NCBI GenBank assembly: GCA_947628355.1
Contig: CANQZO010000115.1
Span: forward strand, 1 to 6,425
Length of the DNA: 6,425 nucleotides
Source of the DNA: Candidatus Gastranaerophilales bacterium
Lineage (GTDB): Bacteria > Cyanobacteriota > Vampirovibrionia > Gastranaerophilales > Gastranaerophilaceae
Direction: 5' to 3'
A program made the position numbers and the translations under genes. This document shows positions 1 to 5,972 of this stretch, in pieces (positions within the stretch are counted from its first letter, which is position 1; each line of letters opens with the position of its first letter). The notes beneath the pieces are model-generated. The model did not search any database. It was not told where the DNA came from and worked only from the letters and a program-made list of their open reading frames with translations.

Positions 1-1164
1 GTAATGGTTCAAGACGGAACAGGACCTTTAGCCGTAAATGAGTTTAAGAAATTAAACAAAACAAGATTATTTAATCCGAAAAGGACAATATTATTTATAG
101 ACCACGCAGCCCCAAGTCCAAGAAAAGAGCTTTCAAACTCGCACAACGTTTTAAGGGAATTCGCTAAAGAATACGGTGCTGTACTGTCTGAAGTCGGAGA
201 CGGAGTTTGTCATCAAAGGTTGGTTGAAAGCTATATTAACCCGGGTGAAGTTCTTTTAGGTGCAGACTCTCACACTTGTACTTCGGGCGCTTTGGGTGCA
301 TTTGCTACGGGCGTCGGTTCAACCGATATTGCGGTAGTTATGGCGCTTGGTAAAACGTGGTTAAAAGTTCCTGCAACATATAAAATCGTATTAGAGGGTG
401 AATTTCAAAAAGGTGTATATGCAAAAGATTTAATACTGCATTTAATAGGATTAATCGGGGCAGACGGCGCCACTTATAAAGTGCTTGAATTTACGGGAAG
501 CGCAGTAAAAAATCTCACTATGGCAGAGCGCTTCACCATTTCCAATATGGCGGTAGAGGCAGGAGCTAAGGCAGGACTTTTTGAAACAGATGAAAAAACT
601 TTTGAATATTTAAAAGAGCATAATAGAGCTGATAAATTTAAAGAAATCAAAGCAGACGCAGACGCTAAGTATGAAAGAGTAATAAATATTAATTTAAACG
701 AATTAAAACCGACAATATCCTGCCCGCATACTGTTGATAACACAAAAACTATAGATGAACTTGGGGAAGTAAAGGTAAATCAAGTATATATAGGCACTTG
801 TACAAACGGGCGTATTGAAGATTTAAGGATAGCCGCAAAAATTTTAAAAGGAAATAAAGTAAAAGAGGGAGTCAGATTGTTAGTTGCCCCTGCTTCAAGA
901 AAAGTATTTATAGAAGCTCTAAAAGAAGGCTTAATTGAAACCTTTGCAGAATCGGGAGCAGCAATTGTTACATCAGGCTGCGGAGCCTGCGTAGGAGTTC
1001 ACGCAGGAATATTAGGCGACGGAGAAGTTTGTTTGGCAACTCAAAACAGAAATTTTAAAGGCAGAATGGGAAATACTGAAGGATTTATCTATCTTTCATC
1101 ACCTGCAACCGCCGCATATAGCGCAATAAAAGGATATATAGCAGATGTCAGGGAGGTCTTATAA
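1..1164 (+). CDS. Aconitase/isopropylmalate dehydratase family large subunit, probable aconitase, 5'-truncated
   Basis: Iron-sulfur hydro-lyase subunit of the two-subunit (LeuC/HacA-like) type. The frame is open to base 1 and the first codon is not a start. Against archaeal LeuC as I remember it, about 30 N-terminal residues lie outside the window, so the Met at 4 is internal. Numbering from that Met, the likely [4Fe-4S] ligands are Cys266 (in GTCTNGR) and Cys326/Cys329 (SGCGACVG). Active-site motifs are Asp33-His34, His70 (CHQ), Asp88-Ser89-His90 (GADSHT) and Arg349/Arg354 (NRNFKGR). A Gln-Asp pair (Gln3-Asp4) stands where LeuC/HacA enzymes usually have His-Asp; mitochondrial aconitase also has Gln there. 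With the small subunit and the isocitrate dehydrogenase next door, I infer citrate-isocitrate isomerisation. A homology-only annotation would be 3-isopropylmalate dehydratase large subunit (leuC). The family is certain, the substrate moderately so. The TAA stop overlaps the next ATG by one base. Confidence 0.9.
   Translation, partial: VMVQDGTGPLAVNEFKKLNKTRLFNPKRTILFIDHAAPSPRKELSNSHNVLREFAKEYGAVLSEVGDGVCHQRLVESYINPGEVLLGADSHTCTSGALGAFATGVGSTDIAVVMALGKTWLKVPATYKIVLEGEFQKGVYAKDLILHLIGLIGADGATYKVLEFTGSAVKNLTMAERFTISNMAVEAGAKAGLFETDEKTFEYLKEHNRADKFKEIKADADAKYERVININLNELKPTISCPHTVDNTKTIDELGEVKVNQVYIGTCTNGRIEDLRIAAKILKGNKVKEGVRLLVAPASRKVFIEALKEGLIETFAESGAAIVTSGCGACVGVHAGILGDGEVCLATQNRNFKGRMGNTEGFIYLSSPATAAYSAIKGYIADVREVL
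1151..1156 (+). promoter_or_regulatory. Ribosome binding site of the small subunit gene
   Basis: GGGAGG lies seven bases before the ATG at 1164, inside the last codons of the large subunit gene. With the TAATG stop/start overlap, this supports the chosen start and suggests translational coupling of the two subunits. Confidence 0.75.
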
Positions 1165-1664
1165 TGGAATTAAAAGGAAAAGCATTTAAGTTCGGCGATG
1201 ATATATCAACAGACCATATAGCCCCCGGGCGTTTATTCCACCTGCGTTCTAACTTGCCCGAGCTTGCAAAACATGTACTTGAAGACGCAGACCCGACATT
1301 TGCATCAAAAATGAATAAAGGCGACTTTGTAGTTGCGGGAAATAATTTCGGTTTGGGCTCATCAAGAGAGCACGCGCCTCAAATAATAAAAATAGCAGGA
1401 GTAGGAGCAGTACTGGCGAAGAGCTTTGCAAGAATATTTTACCGCAACGCAATAAATATAGGACTTTTACTCATTGAATGCGATACAGATAAAATAAATG
1501 CGGGCGATGAGCTTGAAATAGATATTAAGCAAGGTTTTGTTTATAATATAACGCAAAATATAAAAATGCCTATAACCCCGCTTCCCGACGTAATGATAAA
1601 ATTACTGAACGAGGGCGGATTAATTGAACATATAAAAAAACACGGTGATTTTGACTTGGTATAA
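1164..1664 (+). CDS. Aconitase/isopropylmalate dehydratase family small (swivel) subunit
   Basis: At 166 residues this is full length for a LeuD/HacB-type swivelling subunit. It pairs with the upstream large subunit to complete the active site. The signature GSSREHAP is at residues 65-72, giving the Ser-Ser-Arg substrate contacts, and AKSFARIFYRNAINIG is at 85-100. Residues 15-19 read STDHI, as in TTDHI of aconitases, where archaeal LeuD proteins have TDVIIPGR. The following loop (22-31) contains Leu-Arg-Ser; by eye its Arg28 aligns with the loop arginine of mitochondrial aconitase (Arg580 as I recall). LeuD enzymes usually carry a hydrophobic YLV-type loop here. Leu64 replaces the Cys common in NFGCGSSRE. 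The start is fixed by a GGGAGG site and a one-base overlap with the previous stop. The family is certain; aconitase rather than isopropylmalate or homoaconitate specificity is inferred. Confidence 0.92.
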   Translation: MELKGKAFKFGDDISTDHIAPGRLFHLRSNLPELAKHVLEDADPTFASKMNKGDFVVAGNNFGLGSSREHAPQIIKIAGVGAVLAKSFARIFYRNAINIGLLLIECDTDKINAGDELEIDIKQGFVYNITQNIKMPITPLPDVMIKLLNEGGLIEHIKKHGDFDLV

Positions 1665-1668
1665 GGAG
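1663..1668 (+). promoter_or_regulatory. Ribosome binding site overlapping the upstream stop codon
   Basis: AAGGAG starts within the TAA stop of the small subunit gene (1662-1664) and lies five bases before the ATG at 1674. The shared stop and binding site indicates one transcript and likely coupled translation, and it fixes the dehydrogenase start. Confidence 0.8.
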
Positions 1669-1673
1669 ATAAA

Positions 1674-2669
1674 ATGCAGACAGTTACGCTAATCCCCGGT
1701 GACGGAATAGGACCTGAGATAACACAAGCTGTAGTTAAAATTTTAAAAGAAGCGAAAGCCGAAATAGAATGGGATATTCAAAATGCCGGTACTGACGTTA
1801 TAGAAAATGAAGGTACTCCTCTGCCTGATAGAGTTATAGAATCCATTAAAAAAAACAAAGTTGCACTTAAAGCTCCCGTTACCACGCCGATAGGAAAAGG
1901 ATTCAGAAGCGTAAACGTTCAGCTTAGAAAAGCACTTGACCTTTATGCAAATTTGCGCCCCTGCAAAAACATTGAAGGAATTAAAACCAGGTTTAATAAT
2001 GTTGATTTAGTAATAGTCCGCGAAAATACAGAGGATTTATATGCAGGTATAGAAAGACAAATTGACGAAGAAACAGCTGAGTCAATAAAAATCATAACAA
2101 AAAAAGCCTCATTAAGAATAGCGGAATTTGCATTTAATTATGCCGTAAAAAACGAAAGAAAAACTGTACATGCCGTATCAAAGGCAAATATATGCAAGCT
2201 GACAGACGGTTTATTTTTAAACTGCACAAGAGAAATAGCACAAAAATATCCTCAAATAGAATATAATGAAATACTTGTGGATAATTTATGTATGCAGCTT
2301 GTGCAAAATCCCGAAAAATTTGATGTTTTGGTACTACCTAATCTATACGGTGATATAGTTTCGGATTTATGTGCAGGTTTAATCGGAGGTCTTGGGGTGG
2401 CTCAAGGTGCAAATATCGGTCTACAAGCTGCGGTATTTGAACCAGTCCACGGCAGCGCGCCCGACATAAAAGGTCAAAACAAAGCAAATCCGACAGCACT
2501 TTTACTTTCCGCTATTGAAATGCTTAAATATATCGGACAAAATGAAACTGCAAAAAAAATTAAAAATGCGTTATTTAAAACAATAAAAGAAGCAAAAGTT
2601 ATAACAGCTGATTTAAACGGTAATGCATCAACTATAGAATTTACAAAAGAAATCATTAAAAATTTATAA
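1674..2669 (+). CDS. icd: NAD-dependent isocitrate dehydrogenase (IDH3-like)
   Basis: Catalyses oxidative decarboxylation of isocitrate to 2-oxoglutarate in the cytoplasm. The 331-residue length suits the short NAD-linked class, compared with about 416 for E. coli IDH. IPGDGIGPEI is at 7-16. The substrate loop has Ser79, Asn81 and Arg85 (S-x-N-x-x-L-R), then Arg95 (NLRP). This Ser-Asn pattern marks isocitrate enzymes rather than isopropylmalate dehydrogenase. Other expected residues are Arg116 and Tyr123 (RENTEDLY), Lys170, Asp203 and the metal ligands Asp227/Asp231 (YGDIVSD). In the cofactor loop HGSAPDI (259-265), Asp264-Ile265 stand where NADP enzymes have Lys-Tyr, so NAD is expected. The whole sequence resembles the alpha subunit of mitochondrial NAD-IDH, for example in VLPNLYGDIVSDLCAGLIGG. 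It is last in the operon, ten bases after the hydro-lyase small subunit, which fits consecutive pathway steps. The main alternative, a homoisocitrate or isopropylmalate enzyme, is less likely from the loop. Confidence 0.9.
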   Translation: MQTVTLIPGDGIGPEITQAVVKILKEAKAEIEWDIQNAGTDVIENEGTPLPDRVIESIKKNKVALKAPVTTPIGKGFRSVNVQLRKALDLYANLRPCKNIEGIKTRFNNVDLVIVRENTEDLYAGIERQIDEETAESIKIITKKASLRIAEFAFNYAVKNERKTVHAVSKANICKLTDGLFLNCTREIAQKYPQIEYNEILVDNLCMQLVQNPEKFDVLVLPNLYGDIVSDLCAGLIGGLGVAQGANIGLQAAVFEPVHGSAPDIKGQNKANPTALLLSAIEMLKYIGQNETAKKIKNALFKTIKEAKVITADLNGNASTIEFTKEIIKNL

Positions 2670-2776
2670 TTGTAAACTTATGTAACATTTTCAAAAACCA
2701 TGTAAATAACCGACTAAAGATAAACAAAAAAATGCCGATATTAAAATCATACGGTAATAAATAAGGAAAGTCGGTT
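2670..2776 (+). promoter_or_regulatory. Leader region between the isocitrate dehydrogenase gene and the CHAP gene
   Basis: This 107-base AT-rich gap must hold the end of the upstream operon and the control region of the CHAP gene. I see no convincing hairpin terminator after the dehydrogenase stop. No clear sigma-70 promoter is visible either: a TAAAAT at 2742-2747 could be a -10 box, but 17 bases upstream there is only GATAAA. An AAGGA ribosome binding site at 2763-2767 precedes the ATG at 2777 by nine bases. The inverted repeat and the TGTAA boxes are listed separately. Confidence 0.4.
2671..2705 (+). repeat. Three phased TGTAA boxes
   Basis: TGTAA occurs at 2671, 2681 and 2701, that is at intervals of 10 and 20 bases, close to whole helical turns. 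The boxes start right after the dehydrogenase stop. This could be a protein-binding array or chance in AT-rich DNA; nothing else in the sequence decides it. Confidence 0.3.
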
Positions 2777-2778
2777 AT
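2706..2778 (+). repeat. Perfect 10-base inverted repeat reaching into the start codon
   Basis: ATAACCGACT at 2706-2715 is the exact reverse complement of AGTCGGTTAT at 2769-2778. In RNA the two arms would form a ten-pair stem. It would close a 53-base loop, cover the spacer after the AAGGA site and pair the first two bases of the ATG at 2777. Inside the loop, TGCCG (2733-2737) can pair with CGGTA (2752-2756), including one G-U pair. This could be a translation-controlling leader structure, provided transcription starts upstream of 2706. It matches no riboswitch class that I recognise. Confidence 0.45.
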
Positions 2779-4726
2779 GGATATTAATCAATTAAAATTT
2801 GGATTTGCCAGTTATCTTCAAACTATTAAGGGAGATGATGAAATTAATTATGACCCAACATCCGAAATTAGCATTTTTCAATATGCTAAAGAGTTTAAAG
2901 ATTACATTCAATCTAAATACTCTATTGACGGAAATATTGTATCCATGAGCATTAGCGACATTCTTGATTTAGAAATCGTTAACGGAAAACTTGTTGACCC
3001 TGATAAATTAGCAGAAGAAGAACAAGATATAAACGGTGAAAAACCGATTGAAGAACTTGAAAATAATGGAGAAACACAACAGTCCGCACCACTTCCAGAA
3101 GATCAAGATACCCCCTCTGCTGACGGTGATGTTCTATTTGATGAATCATCTCTTACGGATATTTTAAATTCTCTTATGGAAGATGAACTGTTTCGCGGAA
3201 CAATTGATTCTGACCAAAATGGTGAATTCAGCAACGAAGAATTGTCAAATTTCTTTAATGCAATAAATGTATATGACGGTGACGGCTCTAATGTATCTCT
3301 CGAAGATATATTAAGCGCTGCTGAGGATATTGCGAATAATAAATTTTCATTTAACAAAACATTCTATGATGAAGAAAATAATGCAACAATTGAGTCCAGT
3401 TCAAATGTTTCAAATTCGCCAACATCTGCTCAATCATCATCAAGAGGTGGAAATAAAAGTGGGGGAGGAGCTTCTCCATCTATCGCCAAAGTTGAGAAAA
3501 AATCTATTGATAACATGACTAAGCAAGAACTTCAAAATGAATTATCTTCCGCTCAATCTGATTTATCAGAAAAACAAACAACTTTAAATGATATTATCTC
3601 CGGCAATGATCCCGAATTACAAAATCTGCAGAAAAATATAAATTCCGCTTACCAAACATATCAAAATAAACTCAAAGAAGTTGACGAAGATATGGCTAAG
3701 AATGTTGATGATTTAAAACAAAAGATTGATGATAAAGAAAATGATATTAATAAGAAAGACTTAGAAATCACAAATCAAGAATCTACGGTATCTAACTGCG
3801 AAAATGAATATAAAAATGCCGTATCAACAAGAGAAAACTTAGAAATGACAAAAGCTGCTTTGGAAAGTTCGCTTGCTTTCGCGGATGACGAACAAAAAGC
3901 ATTTATCCAAGCTCAAATCGCTCAGATTTCAGCTCAAATCGAACAAGCTAAACAAGCTGAACAAAACGCAAAACAAGCATTAGATGAAGCTAAAGAAAGA
4001 CTTGATGATCTCAAGGAAGAACTTGATTCTTTACAAAATGAACTTGATAAATTAAATAATGATATGACTAAATTAGAAGATCAAATAACCCAACAATATC
4101 CTCAAGTTCAAGAATCTTTAACTAATTACAATAATGCTAAAGATTTATATAATACAACAAAAGCCCAAGCAACTACCGAAGCTAAGGCTGCTGTTACAAA
4201 ACAACTAAATTATATTAATGAAATTAATACGGCATTAAATAAAAAAGATAATATTTCTCAAGTACGAGAATATTATAATAATGCAATGGGACAAGATATT
4301 GTTGATTATGCAGCTCAATTTGTCGGATGTAAGGAATCTGACGGAAGTGCGGATAAATTCCTTGCATCTTGGACAACATCCGCAGAAACTCCTTGGTGTG
4401 CAGCATTTGTTCAATATATATATGAGAACTCGGGATATGTTGACAGTTTACCCGAATGGTACACCGGCATTGGTAACAAATGGAGCTGCGGAAATTTATA
4501 TAAAGCCGCAACAGCAGCAGGGGCAGAAATTAGTGTCAATGAAGCACAAACCGGTGATATGGTTTTATTCGACTGGGATCAAAACGGCGGTAAAGACCAT
4601 GTGGGTATCATTGTATCAATTGAAAATGGCATTGTAACTACAATAGAGGGTAATACATCAGACCAAGTTGCATACAGAACTTATAAAATTGATAATCCTA
4701 AATTATCATTCTTTAAAATGATGTAA
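2777..4726 (+). CDS. EF-hand, coiled-coil and CHAP-domain protein, putative peptidoglycan hydrolase
   Basis: A 649-residue multidomain protein. Residues 1-70 form a hydrophilic N-terminal domain with no signal peptide or membrane segment. An acidic linker follows. A canonical EF-hand loop is at 144-155 (DSDQNGEFSNEE), and a degenerate second Ca-binding-like loop starts at Asp167. A Ser/Gly-rich linker (208-235) leads to a long helical region (about 245-500), with eight unbroken heptads at 379-434. The C-terminal CHAP domain (about 505-649) has the Cys541 nucleophile in TPWCAAF, His608 in KDHVGI, and Glu624/Asn626 in IEGNT. This matches cysteine amidases or endopeptidases that cut peptidoglycan. 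The coiled-coil plus CHAP layout recalls PcsB-like hydrolases, but those are secreted by signal peptide. The start follows AAGGA at 2763-2767, and the gene ends in a strong terminator. The domains are clear; the export route, calcium binding and biological role are not known. Confidence 0.85.
   Translation: MDINQLKFGFASYLQTIKGDDEINYDPTSEISIFQYAKEFKDYIQSKYSIDGNIVSMSISDILDLEIVNGKLVDPDKLAEEEQDINGEKPIEELENNGETQQSAPLPEDQDTPSADGDVLFDESSLTDILNSLMEDELFRGTIDSDQNGEFSNEELSNFFNAINVYDGDGSNVSLEDILSAAEDIANNKFSFNKTFYDEENNATIESSSNVSNSPTSAQSSSRGGNKSGGGASPSIAKVEKKSIDNMTKQELQNELSSAQSDLSEKQTTLNDIISGNDPELQNLQKNINSAYQTYQNKLKEVDEDMAKNVDDLKQKIDDKENDINKKDLEITNQESTVSNCENEYKNAVSTRENLEMTKAALESSLAFADDEQKAFIQAQIAQISAQIEQAKQAEQNAKQALDEAKERLDDLKEELDSLQNELDKLNNDMTKLEDQITQQYPQVQESLTNYNNAKDLYNTTKAQATTEAKAAVTKQLNYINEINTALNKKDNISQVREYYNNAMGQDIVDYAAQFVGCKESDGSADKFLASWTTSAETPWCAAFVQYIYENSGYVDSLPEWYTGIGNKWSCGNLYKAATAAGAEISVNEAQTGDMVLFDWDQNGGKDHVGIIVSIENGIVTTIEGNTSDQVAYRTYKIDNPKLSFFKMM
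3911..3994 (+). repeat. 21-base periodic coding repeat (heptads of the coiled coil)
   Basis: GCTCAAATCG occurs at 3911-3920 and again 21 bases later at 3932-3941, and CAAGC-rich, GCTAAA-type units continue at the same period. Twenty-one bases equal one heptad, so the coiled coil seems to have grown by tandem duplication of heptads. It is wholly inside the CHAP gene. Confidence 0.55.
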
Positions 4727-4729
4727 ATA

Positions 4730-4755
4730 AAAAAGGAGCTATTAAGCTCCTTTTT
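4730..4755. terminator. Bidirectional intrinsic terminator
   Basis: AAAAAGGAGCT (4730-4740) pairs perfectly with AGCTCCTTTTT (4745-4755) around the four-base loop ATTA. The stem has an A-tract on one side and a T-tract on the other, so it can end transcription in both directions. It begins three bases after the CHAP gene stop and lies 17 bases beyond the stop of the convergent minus-strand decarboxylase gene. Confidence 0.9.
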
Positions 4756-4772
4756 AATATAAAGAATAAATA

Positions 4773-5960
4773 TTAATGTGCAATTAATGCTAACAAAACC
4801 CCTGCAGCAACTGCCGAACCGATAACACCTGCTACATTCGGTCCCATAGCGTGCATTAAAAGGAAGTTTTGCGGATTTTCTTCCAAACCCACTTTATTAG
4901 AAACTCTTGCAGCCATAGGAACAGCCGAAACACCGGCTGAACCAATTAAAGGGTTGATTTTTTCCTTTAAAAACAGGTTCATTATCTTTGCCATAATTAC
5001 ACCTGCTGCCGTAGCTAAAGAAAATGCAATAATACCAAGTAAAAGTATTTTCAAAGTTTCTATTGTTAAGAAGTGGTCAGCCTGCAGTTTTGAACCGACT
5101 GTTAATCCTAAGAATATGGTTACTATGTTAATTAAAGCATTTTGCATGGTATCTGATAATCTGTCGGTAACTCCGCATTCTTTGCATAAGTTACCAAAAG
5201 TTAATGCACCGACTAACGGGCAAGCTGAAGGCAGGAAGATTAAACATAAAACTAAAACGACTATTGGGAATACAATCTTCTCGCGTTTTGAAACTTCTCT
5301 TAACTGAGTCATTTTTATTTTACGTTCTTCTTTTGTAGTTAACAATCTCATAATAGGCGGTTGAATAACAGGTACCAATGCCATATACGAATAAGCGGCA
5401 ACGGCAATTGAACCTAATAATTCCTGTTTTAACTTGGTAGTTACGTAAATTGAAGTAGGTCCGTCTGCTCCGCCTATAATACCGATTGAACCTGCAGCCT
5501 GCAAGTCAAACCCTAAAACCAAAGCTAAAAGTAAAGCACCAAATATACCAAACTGAGCCGCACCTCCTAAAAGCAATGTTTTAGGATTTGCAATCAAAGG
5601 ACCGAAGTCTGTCATTGCTCCAACGCCCATAAATATTATTAACGGGAACAATCCCTTATCAATACCTGCTGCAAATATTATGCCTAAAAATCCGTTAGGT
5701 CCTGCTATTTCTTCCCCTAAAGGCATTGGAATATTTGAAAGCAATCCGCCAAAAGCAATAGGAACCAACAATAACGGTTCAAACTGTTTTTTTATTCCGA
5801 GCCAAAGCAAAAAACAGCATATTAAAATCATAATGGGCTGTCCGAAGTGTGCCAAAAATTGTTCAGCACCTGTTCCTTGAACTTGCTCATGAGCGGTATT
5901 TATAAAATTATAAATACCTGTTGAATACCATAATTGAGTTAATCCGTCAACTAATTGCAT
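4773..5960 (-). CDS. Sodium-pumping decarboxylase beta subunit (OadB/MmdB/GcdB family)
   Basis: Integral-membrane subunit that decarboxylates carboxybiotin and couples this to Na+ export. The 395-residue length is within the family range. Roughly nine or more hydrophobic segments are visible, the first at about 41-60. Family motifs are FEPLLLVPIAFGGLLSNIP (60-78), GAMTDFGPLIANP (114-126), GGADGPTS (163-170) with Asp166 matching the essential aspartate of oxaloacetate decarboxylase beta (Asp203 in Klebsiella), NIVTIFLGLTVGSK (278-291) and GPNVAGVIGSA (373-383). The start is set by AGGAGG six bases upstream. It directly follows the biotin-carrier gene and ends at the shared terminator, so it is the last gene of its operon. 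Oxaloacetate, methylmalonyl-CoA and glutaconyl-CoA enzymes share this subunit type, and the substrate is set by a carboxyltransferase that is not visible in the window. No gamma subunit gene follows. Confidence 0.93.
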   Translation of the reverse strand: MQLVDGLTQLWYSTGIYNFINTAHEQVQGTGAEQFLAHFGQPIMILICCFLLWLGIKKQFEPLLLVPIAFGGLLSNIPMPLGEEIAGPNGFLGIIFAAGIDKGLFPLIIFMGVGAMTDFGPLIANPKTLLLGGAAQFGIFGALLLALVLGFDLQAAGSIGIIGGADGPTSIYVTTKLKQELLGSIAVAAYSYMALVPVIQPPIMRLLTTKEERKIKMTQLREVSKREKIVFPIVVLVLCLIFLPSACPLVGALTFGNLCKECGVTDRLSDTMQNALINIVTIFLGLTVGSKLQADHFLTIETLKILLLGIIAFSLATAAGVIMAKIMNLFLKEKINPLIGSAGVSAVPMAARVSNKVGLEENPQNFLLMHAMGPNVAGVIGSAVAAGVLLALIAH

Positions 5961-5966
5961 TGTTTT

Positions 5967-5972
5967 CCTCCT
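5967..5972 (-). promoter_or_regulatory. Ribosome binding site overlapping the upstream stop codon
   Basis: On the minus strand AGGAGG overlaps the TAG stop of the biotin-carrier gene (5971-5973) and lies six bases before the ATG at 5958-5960. It fixes the beta subunit start and implies coupled translation of the two subunits. Confidence 0.85.

Noticed and set aside
474..743. Minus-strand open frame opposite the hydro-lyase large subunit
   Set aside because: Antisense to a well-conserved gene, with no motif or plausible context of its own.
4..1164. Met at position 4 as the true start of the hydro-lyase large subunit
   Set aside because: The frame is open to base 1, homologues have about 30 more N-terminal residues, and no upstream ribosome binding site can be seen; the gene is cut by the window edge.
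2670..2776. Known riboswitch class in the CHAP leader
   Set aside because: I compared it by eye with c-di-GMP and preQ1 consensus elements and saw no matching conserved core; only the inverted repeat is supported.
4281..4637. Plus-strand open frame of 118 codons inside the CHAP gene
   Set aside because: It overlaps the catalytic domain in another frame, has no ribosome binding site and shows no recognisable domain; it is a shadow of the real gene.
4954..5307. Plus-strand open frame opposite the decarboxylase beta subunit
   Set aside because: It is antisense to a strongly conserved membrane protein gene, and its composition is what the reverse complement of that gene would give.
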